Under the pieces are notes generated by a model that was not told the DNA's origin, did no database searches, and saw nothing but the letters and a program-made list of their open reading frames with translations. Shown one piece after another: positions 1 through 7,707 of a DNA stretch of 24,663 bases. Within the stretch, counting starts at the first letter, position 1. Each line of letters begins with the position of its first letter. Location of the stretch: the NCBI GenBank assembly GCA_964386535.1, contig CAYLRY010000044.1, positions 1 to 24,663 of the forward strand, read 5' to 3'. The position numbers and the translations under genes were made by a program. The DNA comes from CAYLRY01 sp964386535 (lineage in GTDB: Bacteria > Chloroflexota > Dehalococcoidia > Dehalococcoidales > UBA3254).

Positions 1-111
1 AAAAATTTCCCATTTACCCTGCTATGTTGTCAAGTATAACCTCAAAAAAAAGCTGATGCAATAGAATTATGCAACTAATGAATCGATCAGAGTGTGATAT
101 AAAAAATATTG

Positions 112-156
112 TATAATTTAACCCATTTGTAATAATCATCCTGTACAATTATTGTA
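112..156 (+). promoter_or_regulatory. glnA upstream region: -10-like box and 13-bp dyad
   Basis: A perfect TATAAT lies at 112-117, but no convincing -35 box is visible 16-18 bases upstream. A perfect short dyad, TACAAT-T-ATTGTA, lies at 144-156, between that box and the glnA start at 250. It does not fit the GlnR/TnrA pattern. It could be an operator for the adjacent PucR-type regulator, but that is a guess from position. The rest of 1-249 is AT-rich and shows nothing else I can support. Confidence 0.3.
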
Positions 157-249
157 TTTAGTAACCATTGAAATATACCCGTTATTTGTCAGGTAGATTT
201 CTGGTATCCCCTGAGAGCAGCATGGTGGAAAAATCTGAAGGAGAAAGAT

Positions 250-1596
250 ATGCCAGGGCAAAATAAGGAACAGACCAGCGGATTGGATAATATCAAAAAC
301 GCCGGTATCCGCTTTATCTATCTCCAGTTTACGGATTTACTGGGCGCTGTAAAAAGCGTGACTATTCCGGTTGAAGAATTCGCTGATTCTATCGAAAAAG
401 GAAAATGGTTTGATGGTTCATCCGTCGAAGGACACGCCAGAACACTGGAAAACGACATGTATCTTAAGCCGGACTTGAATACCATCACGCCATTACCTTG
501 GGAGGAAGACGGGCAGCCCGCAGCCAGAGTGCTGTGTTCAATTGTAACACCTGATGGTAATTTATTCAACGGCGATCCGCGTACCGCCCTTATCAAAGCC
601 ACTCAAATAGCTGCTGAATTGGGATTTAGATACATGGTATCACCGGAATTAGAATTTTTTCTCTTTTCACCAGGAGAAAAGGGTAAAATGCAGCTTCTAT
701 CACATGACCAGGAAGGTTACTTTGATCAATCAGCAGGTCTCTCAACTGCCATCCGCAAAGAGATGGTTGCAGCACTGCAAGAAATGTCGATTCAGGTAGA
801 GGCGGCTCACCATGAACTGGCTGTCGGGCAACATGAGATAGACTTCAGCCGCGATGAAGCCCTGCGGAGCGCAGATAAGCTGATTACTGCTCGTTATACC
901 ATAAAAGCAATAGCTCAAAAACACGGACTGGGAGTGACCTTTATGCCAAAACCCATAGAAAAGATGGAAGGCAGCGGAATGCATGTTCATCAAAGTCTGT
1001 TCGACATTGTTTCCGGCATCAATGCTTTTTCTGATATTACGGATGAATACGGTCTCTCCTCTATTGCCCGTTACTTTCTGGCCGGCCTCCTCTATCATGC
1101 CGGGGGCATGAGTGTCATACTGAACCCGCTGGTAAATTCTTACAAACGGCTGGTGAAAGGATTTGAGGCGCCAATTTATATAACCTGGGCCAGGATAAAC
1201 CGTTCAGCTCTTGTGCGAATACCCCGGGTAAATCAGAAAAAGTTGGATACCACCCGTATAGAAATCAGAAATCCTGACCCCTCCTGCAACCCATACCTGG
1301 CTTACACAGTCATGCTTCACTGCGGTCTGCACGGCATCAGGGAGAAAATCCCACTGCCTCCGCCTATAGAAGAAAACCTGCTGGCTTTTGATCCAGTAGA
1401 ACTTCAGCGAAGGCAAATAGCTTCATTGCCGGAGACTCTGGGTGGCGCCTTAAAAGAATATAAAAACGATATCGTAATCCGTGAAGCCCTGGGGGAATTA
1501 TTGTTTAACAGGTTATTGGAAACAAAAACCCGGGAATGGCAGGAATTTAATCTTCAGGTTACTCCGTGGGAACTGGAGCGTTATTTGGGAGTATAA
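250..1596 (+). CDS. glnA: type I glutamine synthetase
   Basis: Joins ammonia to glutamate with ATP to make glutamine; cytosolic, normally a dodecamer. At 448 residues the length fits the shorter GSI-alpha class. The beta-Grasp N-domain includes FDGSSVEGHAR (54-64) and DMYLKPDL. The catalytic domain shows SPELEFF (131-137), the glutamate-rich HHELAVGQHEIDF (187-199), GSGMHVHQSL (241-250), the NPLVNSYKRL loop (292-301), the INRSALVRIPR arginines and RIEIRNPDPSCNPYL (336-350). Where adenylylated enzymes carry the modified tyrosine (NLY), this protein has ENLLAF (375-380), so adenylylation control looks absent. The start follows GAAGGAG with good spacing. A regulator gene begins 3 bases after the stop, so the two are probably one transcript. 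A glutamine-synthetase-like ligase for another amine is possible but less likely, since all main motifs are intact. Confidence 0.95.
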   Translation: MPGQNKEQTSGLDNIKNAGIRFIYLQFTDLLGAVKSVTIPVEEFADSIEKGKWFDGSSVEGHARTLENDMYLKPDLNTITPLPWEEDGQPAARVLCSIVTPDGNLFNGDPRTALIKATQIAAELGFRYMVSPELEFFLFSPGEKGKMQLLSHDQEGYFDQSAGLSTAIRKEMVAALQEMSIQVEAAHHELAVGQHEIDFSRDEALRSADKLITARYTIKAIAQKHGLGVTFMPKPIEKMEGSGMHVHQSLFDIVSGINAFSDITDEYGLSSIARYFLAGLLYHAGGMSVILNPLVNSYKRLVKGFEAPIYITWARINRSALVRIPRVNQKKLDTTRIEIRNPDPSCNPYLAYTVMLHCGLHGIREKIPLPPPIEENLLAFDPVELQRRQIASLPETLGGALKEYKNDIVIREALGELLFNRLLETKTREWQEFNLQVTPWELERYLGV

Positions 1597-1599
1597 ACC

Positions 1600-3168
1600 G
1601 TGCCCATTGTTAAACAACTGATACGTGAAGTCCTACCTGCAGGCACCAGAATTGAAGCGGGTGAAGCCGGATTATTCAACGAAGTAAGCTGGGTTTCAGC
1701 CTTAAAACCTTCTCCACCGGGTTTTGACGCACTGAAAGGATGTGAAATTGTCATTATCGGTGATGGTGTGGCTTCAGCGTTAGGCGTAAACCTGTCATTC
1801 CTGGTCTCCAGGCTGGCGGAATGGAATGTCAGCGCTGTTTGTTTCCAGGGAGACGCTACGGACGAAGCTCGCCGGCAAGCCGGGTTAAAAGGTCTGCCGC
1901 TTATCCGTATTCCATCTCAAGTAAATCTTCATACGCTAGAAAACAATATTATTCGACTGATAAACGATGAACGGCAGGATTTGTATCAAAAGGAACGGGA
2001 GTTCAGTCAAGTTCTGACCGAACTGGCAGTCGCCGGTTATGATATGAACTTGCTTTTGAACAAGCTATGCGATCTAACAGGAAGGATTATTGGATTTATC
2101 GATCTCAATTACAAAATATGCTTTCTTTCTAACAATAGCTTGGATGATGCATACAAAGTAATGCTACTACCCGCATTGCACCGGCTGCGGGTTCTCGCCG
2201 CCTGTAACACCGTGCCTGTAATCGGTATCAATCTCAACCTGGATCAATCCTGTTTCTTAGGCGCTGTTAAAGTGGGAAAAGAAATCAAAGGTTATTTGAT
2301 CATGCTGGTGCCGGAGGCTGAAATCAGTGAACTTGACCGCATGGCGGTCCGTACAGGCATCATGGCCCTGGCTATAGAATTTTCACTTAGGCAGGCGGTA
2401 GAAGAGACCCAGGACCGGTTCGAAGGGAACATAGTTGAAACCATCATCACCGGCGATACGGCGTCTCCAGCCCTGGAGATTAAATTAAAGAAGCTGGAGG
2501 TTGATCTTTCCATCTCTTATTCAGCCATGGTTATAAATCTACCTGTGACCATCTTAGAATCACAGGATGTTTTGCAACAGGTAGTTCTTTTTCTTCCGAA
2601 ATCTCTGGCCTGTATTCGGGACGAAAATTTGGTCATCTTGAATCCGGTAAAAGCTGACTACTCTAAAACTGATTTGAGGAAAATGGGGGAAAAACTAATA
2701 GAACGATTATCACAAAGCTATAAAAATCCGCTTACTTTGGGAATAGGCAGGACATATTCAGGTCTTGACGGCATGCGCCGCTCTTTCCTGGAAGCCAACC
2801 AGGCCCTGCATATGGGGATTAAACTGTTCGGCGAAGGATCAATTACCTTTTTCGGCGACCTGGGGGTACACAGGTTGTTATTTTCACAGAAATCCTCCGG
2901 AGAACTTAAGTCATTTTATGATGAGTACCTTGGAAAATTGACAGAGTATGAACGACAGCCACATGGAGAATTGGAAAAAACCTTAAAAGCTTATTTAAGT
3001 TACCATAATCTGGCGGAAACAGCCCGGGCTATTCATGTCCATCGCAACACCCTGATTTATAGATTGACGCGTATCAGAGAAATCACCGGCCTTGATCTTG
3101 AAGATGGCGAAACCCGGCTAGCCTTACACCTGGCAATACTGGCTGGTGAAATAATTCGCATGCAGTAA
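1600..3168 (+). CDS. PucR family transcriptional regulator
   Basis: Predicted DNA-binding regulator of 522 residues. The N-terminal ~120 residues resemble the PucR ligand-sensing domain (VSWVSALKPSPPGFDALKGCEIVI). The middle third looks GAF-like. The C-terminus is the PucR helix-turn-helix: LEKTLKAYLSYHNLAETARA, then VHRNTLIYRLTRI and a closing DLEDGETRLALHLAIL. The start is GTG, preceded by GGGAG about 8 bases upstream and only 3 bases after the glnA stop, which implies translational coupling. Family members respond to purines, amino acids or other nitrogen metabolites. Linkage to glnA and amt suggests a nitrogen-responsive role, but the ligand and target sites cannot be read from the sequence. 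Confidence 0.85.
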   Translation: MPIVKQLIREVLPAGTRIEAGEAGLFNEVSWVSALKPSPPGFDALKGCEIVIIGDGVASALGVNLSFLVSRLAEWNVSAVCFQGDATDEARRQAGLKGLPLIRIPSQVNLHTLENNIIRLINDERQDLYQKEREFSQVLTELAVAGYDMNLLLNKLCDLTGRIIGFIDLNYKICFLSNNSLDDAYKVMLLPALHRLRVLAACNTVPVIGINLNLDQSCFLGAVKVGKEIKGYLIMLVPEAEISELDRMAVRTGIMALAIEFSLRQAVEETQDRFEGNIVETIITGDTASPALEIKLKKLEVDLSISYSAMVINLPVTILESQDVLQQVVLFLPKSLACIRDENLVILNPVKADYSKTDLRKMGEKLIERLSQSYKNPLTLGIGRTYSGLDGMRRSFLEANQALHMGIKLFGEGSITFFGDLGVHRLLFSQKSSGELKSFYDEYLGKLTEYERQPHGELEKTLKAYLSYHNLAETARAIHVHRNTLIYRLTRIREITGLDLEDGETRLALHLAILAGEIIRMQ

Positions 3169-3349
3169 AAAGGTATTTCCTCTCCTAACGGTTTTTTCTC
3201 TGAAATTTTGTATATTCTGCACAAAAACCTCGTTCCTGTTTCTGGCAAAATGCACGTAGACCTTATCTCCTGCCTGCCTTAAACTTGAATGTATAAAGGA
3301 TGGTAATTCAAATATACATTATCAGCCGTATTAATGAAGGAGGAGGAAT

Positions 3350-3469
3350 ATGTCAGTACAGATTATTGCAGCCATCGCCAGTTTTGTGGTTCTTTTTTTG
3401 GCATGGGTGGTTCTACCCAGCAAACTCCGCAAGCACCATTCCGGCAAAGTCAATGTTGAAGAGGACTGA
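3350..3469 (+). CDS. 39-residue single-span membrane peptide upstream of amt
   Basis: A short ORF with a very strong ribosome binding site (AGGAGGAGG at 3339-3347, close to the ATG). It encodes 39 residues. Residues 1-22 (MSVQIIAAIASFVVLFLAWV and onward) form one hydrophobic span, followed by PSKLRKHHSGK, a basic stretch typical of a cytoplasmic juxtamembrane segment, and a short acidic end. I do not recognise a family. It lies 149 bases before amt on the same strand with a hairpin in between. Its position suggests a small partner or modulator of the ammonium transporter, which is inference only. The strong Shine-Dalgarno and clean membrane-helix-plus-basic-tail pattern argue that it is translated. 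Confidence 0.7.
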   Translation: MSVQIIAAIASFVVLFLAWVVLPSKLRKHHSGKVNVEED

Positions 3470-3556
3470 AATCCATTAAAAATTAGAACCTCAAACCCGT
3501 TTTATATTCTAACTTTACAAAATATGCCGCATTTGGCTTATTACCTTTAATCAGTA

Positions 3557-3587
3557 GCCGGGTCAGGGAATGCTTTCTCTGCCCGGC
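3557..3587 (+). other. stem-loop in the amt leader
   Basis: GCCGGG-t-CAG pairs with CTG-CCCGGC around a 12-base loop, 32 bases before the amt start and just upstream of its ribosome binding site. It is followed by an A/T-rich run without a clean T tract. It may be a weak terminator or attenuator separating the 39-residue ORF from amt, or a translational control element. Confidence 0.4.
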
Positions 3588-3618
3588 AATTGTTAATTTA
3601 TTGTTCAGGAGGATTCGC

Positions 3619-5124
3619 ATGTCTATTTTTACACCTATAATCAATCCTATCGCTAACTGGATTAATTCCACTCCTTCCCGCAGGGCTATCCTGATGCGGA
3701 GGGGACTGGTGATCCTGGTAATGCTGGTATTATTGTATGCTACTTTCTGGATCGTTCCGCATACACTACTGGCCGCTGATCCGGCAGGTTCAGAGACCCT
3801 TGAAGCCAATCCTAATATGCCAGTAAATATGGCCTGGACATTGATCGCCGGCTTTCTGGTCTGGTTCATGCAATTAGGTTTTGCCTTCCTGGGGGCCGGA
3901 TTGATACGTTCTAAAAACAACGTCAATTACTGGACTAAAAGCTTTATGGACTTCTGTATATCTTCCATTGGGTTTTGGGCTTTTGGTTTTGCTTTCATGT
4001 TCGGCGGCTCTCAATTGTTTTCAGGTCTTGACCAGGGTAATTTTTTTATCGGTTTCTCAGGATTCTTTCTCAGTGGATCAAGCTATGATGTATCCACTAT
4101 CATGTTATGGTTTTTCCAGATGGTCTTTTGCGCTACGGCAGCCACTATTGTTGCAGGTGCAGTGGCTGAAAGAATGAAAATTACCGGCTATCTGGCTTAT
4201 GCGTTTGTTATAGGAGCAATGGTGTATCCCATATACGGCAAATGGGTCTGGGGTGGAGGCTGGCTGAGTACCCTGGAAATAATGGGCGCAGTGGGAGTCA
4301 GAGATTTTGCAGGTTCAGGCGTAGTGCATGCCGTAGGTGGCCTGGCAGCTTTCATTGGAGCCGCCATGGTAGGTCCCCGGATTGGGAAATTTAATCCGGA
4401 TGGCACTCCGAATGTCATCAAAGGTCACAATGTGCCGTATATTGTGATCGGTACTTTCATACTGTTCTTCGGCTGGTTCGGCTTTAATCCTGGCAGTACT
4501 CTGGCAGCAACTGATTTACGCATCTCTGTTATTGCCGTAAATACCTTCCTGGCTGGTGTTTCAGGAGCTATAGTTGCCATCTACTGGACTTTCATACGCA
4601 CAGGTAAAATGGATATTATGATGGGATGCAACGGTACTCTGGCCGGCCTGGTAGCCATCACAGCACCCTGCGCCTACGTCTCTCCCTGGGCTTCAGTGAT
4701 CATCGGTGCTATCGCAGCCCCGGTTATGATGGGTACCAGCTATCTGGTTGAGCGTGTCTTCAAAGTGGATGATGCAGTGGGTGCAGTGCCTGTTCATTTT
4801 GGCGGCGGTATTTGGGGCTTGCTCGCCGTGGGCATCTTTGCTGATGGTACTTATGGTGGAATACAGGGACTGATCACAGGCAATGCAGGTCAGTTTGTTC
4901 TTCAAATCATTGATATCCTGGCATTAGTTGCCTGGGTTACACCTACAATGTTTTTGACTTTCTACATCATTAAAAAGACCATTGGTCTGCGCGCCAGCCG
5001 CAAAGAAGAATTGCAGGGGCTGGATATGACGGAACACGGAATGGAGGCCTATCCTGAACCGGAGATGGTTCCTCCGGTAGGCGGGGTGCCAGGCGTAGCA
5101 TATCATAAAGCTGACGAAAACTAG
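3619..5124 (+). CDS. amt: Amt/MEP/Rh family ammonium transporter
   Basis: Membrane channel-like transporter for ammonium, 501 residues from the ATG at 3619; AGGAGG at 3607-3612 decides this start. An extra hydrophobic N-terminal segment (LVILVMLVLLYATFWIV, about 30-47) precedes the canonical core and may be a signal peptide or an added span. The core then begins at MPVNMAWTLIAGFLVW. Visible family marks are YGKWVWGGGWL, the signature DFAGSGVVHAVGG with the first pore histidine, and VPVHFGGGIWGLLAVG with the second. The C-terminus GLDMTEHGMEAYPE is the conserved cytoplasmic tail that contacts PII proteins in other bacteria. No PII (glnB/glnK) gene lies in the window, which is unusual for amt loci. 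A strong terminator follows. Confidence 0.95.
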   Translation: MSIFTPIINPIANWINSTPSRRAILMRRGLVILVMLVLLYATFWIVPHTLLAADPAGSETLEANPNMPVNMAWTLIAGFLVWFMQLGFAFLGAGLIRSKNNVNYWTKSFMDFCISSIGFWAFGFAFMFGGSQLFSGLDQGNFFIGFSGFFLSGSSYDVSTIMLWFFQMVFCATAATIVAGAVAERMKITGYLAYAFVIGAMVYPIYGKWVWGGGWLSTLEIMGAVGVRDFAGSGVVHAVGGLAAFIGAAMVGPRIGKFNPDGTPNVIKGHNVPYIVIGTFILFFGWFGFNPGSTLAATDLRISVIAVNTFLAGVSGAIVAIYWTFIRTGKMDIMMGCNGTLAGLVAITAPCAYVSPWASVIIGAIAAPVMMGTSYLVERVFKVDDAVGAVPVHFGGGIWGLLAVGIFADGTYGGIQGLITGNAGQFVLQIIDILALVAWVTPTMFLTFYIIKKTIGLRASRKEELQGLDMTEHGMEAYPEPEMVPPVGGVPGVAYHKADEN

Positions 5125-5130
5125 ATCCTT

Positions 5131-5176
5131 ACATCATCCTCCCTAATAGTTTTGATTAGAGAGGATGATGTGTTTT
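5131..5176 (+). terminator. rho-independent terminator after amt
   Basis: ACATCATCCTC (5131-5141) pairs perfectly with GAGGATGATGT (5161-5171) and is followed by TTTTT (5172-5176). It sits 6 bases after the amt stop and closes the nitrogen block. Confidence 0.9.
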
Positions 5177-5307
5177 TATATGCTTATCATAAATAGCTAA
5201 GATGAACAGCCTGAACGACCGGCAATTAAAAGAGATATCGGTATCACTGCTCAGTTTATTTCTTCCTCGGGATCCGTCATGGAAAACACAGGACTGTTTA
5301 CATAGTA

Positions 5308-5339
5308 AGGCGGTGGACAGTTTGTTCTGTCCACCGCCT
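5308..5339 (-). terminator. hairpin downstream of secF, possibly bidirectional
   Basis: AGGCGGTGGACAG (5308-5320) pairs perfectly with CTGTCCACCGCCT (5327-5339) around a 6-base loop. It lies about 50 bases beyond the secF stop. Neither side has a real T tract, so it may be a weak or factor-assisted terminator, or an mRNA 3'-end stabiliser. The rest of 5181-5388 shows nothing else convincing. Confidence 0.6.
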
Positions 5340-5388
5340 GCTTAATTCAGATAGATAGCATCCTATCTGATGATTTGTTTTGTATCAT

Positions 5389-6309
5389 TTAGCTTTTAGC
5401 TTTAGCTGGCGCCAGGTTAGTTCTGGCAGAGGCAGGGGTAACCTTTCTTCTTTGCCATGTCACAATCATCTCAGGAGAGAGGCAGGTAGAAGTGAAAAAG
5501 CCGCAAACCACGCCGATAAGCAGTACTAACACGAAATTCTGAATGGATGACCCTACAAAAAGCAACAGGACGATAAGTGTAAACAGCACTGTTATGATGG
5601 AATTGAAGGATCTGCCCAGGGTTTGTACTATGCTGTGATTAGCCACTACTGCGATATCCGGGCTGATACCCCGGGTAGTATTTTCTTTAATCCGGTCAAA
5701 AACAATAATAGTGTTATTGATGCTGAAACCCAGCACAGCCAGAATGCCGGCGATAAACATCAGGTTTACTTCCCAGCCAAGCAGTTTTCCCAGTAAGGAG
5801 TAAACGCCCAGCGCGATTAGCACATCAAAAGCCAGTCCGGCTACCGCGCAAACCCCGTACTTAAAAGGATTGGGCATCTTACGGAAGGCAAAGGCAATAT
5901 ATAAAAGCATGGCTGCTACTGCCACAATAATGGCGATAACCGCATTCTTCATGGCTGTGGTTGCATCACTTTTTTCTACCCTATCATATGCCACCAGTTG
6001 CGCAGGTCCCAGTCTTTCGGACAAATCTTTTACCAGTTGGTTTTTTTGTGTATCATCCAGTTCCTGGGTGTGTACCAGGTAATCCCCCTCCATAGTGGAC
6101 TGAATAGTAGCGCTCTGGTAGCCAAGGGCATCCAGTTCCTGTCTTAAAGTGCTCTGCTCCAGAGTCTGTTCAAATTTCAACGTCAGCAAAGAGCCGGCGC
6201 TGAAGTCCAGACCGGGCGTCAATTTAAAAACAATCAAAAAGATGATACTTAAAATGGACATAATAGCTGCGATGGCAAAAAACCATGACTTTTTATTTAC
6301 TATATTCAT
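5389..6309 (-). CDS. secF: protein translocase subunit SecF
   Basis: Works with SecD to use the proton gradient to help pull secreted proteins through SecYEG. 306 residues from the ATG at 6309, two bases after the secD stop. A GGTGG-type ribosome binding site lies in the end of secD. The reading frame is open further upstream, but that part overlaps secD in another frame and lacks SecF character. Visible: first span (SWFFAIAAIMSILSIIFLI), the SecF signature GLDFSAGSLLTLKF, a short periplasmic region, then five spans with LGFSINNTIIVFDRIKEN and GRSFNSIITVLFTLIVLL, both typical of the RND fold. Six membrane spans are expected, as in the family. Last gene of a cca-secD-secF run. Confidence 0.95.
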   Translation of the reverse strand: MNIVNKKSWFFAIAAIMSILSIIFLIVFKLTPGLDFSAGSLLTLKFEQTLEQSTLRQELDALGYQSATIQSTMEGDYLVHTQELDDTQKNQLVKDLSERLGPAQLVAYDRVEKSDATTAMKNAVIAIIVAVAAMLLYIAFAFRKMPNPFKYGVCAVAGLAFDVLIALGVYSLLGKLLGWEVNLMFIAGILAVLGFSINNTIIVFDRIKENTTRGISPDIAVVANHSIVQTLGRSFNSIITVLFTLIVLLLFVGSSIQNFVLVLLIGVVCGFFTSTCLSPEMIVTWQRRKVTPASARTNLAPAKAKS

Positions 6310-6311
6310 CT

Positions 6312-7679
6312 TTATTTTCCACCTAAAGTTGTAAATAATGTTGATTTCTGAGCAATACTGGTACCGATAAAGAGACGCAGGAGAGTACGGGTAACAGTGA
6401 TAGCTGAGAACATGCTCACAGCCACACCGATAAAGAGGGTAAGCGCAAAACCGGTCACCAGGCTGCTGCTCACTACTGTGGTGCTGCCCAAAATGTACAT
6501 TACAGCGCAGGCAATAAAGGTAGTTACGTTGCAAACCAGGATAGCGGACCAGGCGCGGTTAAAACCGGCCTCAATAGCCGCCCCTACGGTCCGGCCTGCC
6601 CTGAGTTCCTCTTTCATCCTCTCAAAAATTAGGATATTGGCATCCACTGCCATACCCATGGATACAATAAAACCGCCGATACCCGCCAGGCTCAGAGTGA
6701 CCGGCACCATTTTATAAATTGCCAGGTTGATCATAGCATAAAACAGCAGGGCCAGGGCTGCCAGCACTCCAGGCAGGCGGTAATATACGATCATGAAAAC
6801 CATTACCAGTAACAATCCGATAATGGCAGCCGTAAAGGTCTTTTCTATAAACTGATCACCCAGAGAAGTGCCGACGGTGGTTTCTGTTCCTGGAGTTAAA
6901 GGTACCTGGAGACGGCCGGCGTTCAACATATTGGAAAGAAATTTAGCTTCATCAAGGCTCAAGCCTTCAATAATACCTTCATCGCTAATAATACCATTTA
7001 CTGAAGGGGCAATCGGTTGACCGTCTTCACCCTTTAGAGGTTCATCTCCGGAAAATATTCCCAATCTGGCTTTATTATTGTTATAAAGCCGTGTAGTGAT
7101 ATCTTTAAATATGATGCTACCTTCTTCATTATTTTTAAACTGAAGGATTAGTTTTCCCAGACTATTGGTAGTTAAGGAAGTATTTTGTTTAAAGTAAGAA
7201 CTGGTAAAAGCTACCTGTTGTCCGTTAAGATTCCCTTTAGCAGGTTTCCAATTACTGCCCAGCACATCTCTCCATTTAATATCCGGATCATTCGCATCAG
7301 TAGCTATTTCACCAAACTCTAACAGAGCTGTCTGGCCGATAGCTGCCTTGGCTTTGTCTATATCTTTAATACCAGGCAAAACTACCCGGATTCTATCTTC
7401 ACCCAGTCTATCGATGATGGGCTCAGTCACACCCAGAGCATCAACCCGGCTGCGGATAGCAGTCACATCAGCATCCATGGCATCATTTCTCTGATCCGCA
7501 GGAATACCTGAAAGATCTGCTGTGTAAACAATGCTGGTCCCTCCGTTTAGATCAACACCCAGTTTAATGGGGCGGTTTGCCAGCAAGCCGCCGTTATCTG
7601 TGCTTATTGGAAAAACAATCAGGGCTGCCAAGATAAAAAGCACCAGGATGATAAAAAATATGATATTGTTTCTTCTCAT
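6312..7679 (-). CDS. secD: protein translocase subunit SecD
   Basis: Partner of SecF in the SecDF export motor. About 455 residues from the ATG at 7679, which has AGGA at suitable distance; the in-frame ATG at 7685 and TTG at 7694 are alternatives. Order: N-terminal span (IIFFIILVLFILAALIVF), LGVDLNGGTSIVY, a periplasmic domain with RSRVDALGVTEPIIDRLGED and VVLPGIKDIDKAKAAIGQTA, then five C-terminal spans with GMAVDANILIFERMKEELRAG carrying the conserved Asp, and GFNRAWSAILVCNVTTFIA. Length is shorter than the 600-residue proteobacterial form and matches Gram-positive and Chloroflexota types. It starts about 28 bases after the upstream tRNA nucleotidyltransferase gene and probably shares its transcript. 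Confidence 0.95.
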   Translation of the reverse strand: MRRNNIIFFIILVLFILAALIVFPISTDNGGLLANRPIKLGVDLNGGTSIVYTADLSGIPADQRNDAMDADVTAIRSRVDALGVTEPIIDRLGEDRIRVVLPGIKDIDKAKAAIGQTALLEFGEIATDANDPDIKWRDVLGSNWKPAKGNLNGQQVAFTSSYFKQNTSLTTNSLGKLILQFKNNEEGSIIFKDITTRLYNNNKARLGIFSGDEPLKGEDGQPIAPSVNGIISDEGIIEGLSLDEAKFLSNMLNAGRLQVPLTPGTETTVGTSLGDQFIEKTFTAAIIGLLLVMVFMIVYYRLPGVLAALALLFYAMINLAIYKMVPVTLSLAGIGGFIVSMGMAVDANILIFERMKEELRAGRTVGAAIEAGFNRAWSAILVCNVTTFIACAVMYILGSTTVVSSSLVTGFALTLFIGVAVSMFSAITVTRTLLRLFIGTSIAQKSTLFTTLGGK

Positions 7680-7707
7680 TGCCATCCTACTCAACTATTT
7701 TTGTTCT

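Noticed and set aside
5131..5176. Riboswitch or attenuator downstream of amt
   Set aside because: Simple perfect hairpin plus T tract after a stop codon, with no alternative pairing; an ordinary terminator.
5202..5345. 47-codon plus-strand ORF between amt and secF
   Set aside because: No ribosome binding site, lies behind the amt terminator, and its last codons run through the 5308-5339 hairpin. No family character.
6310..6534. 75-residue N-terminal extension of SecF
   Set aside because: It overlaps secD in another frame, is Cys/Tyr-rich and unlike SecF. The ATG at 6309 has a proper ribosome binding site and starts at the family's usual N-terminus.
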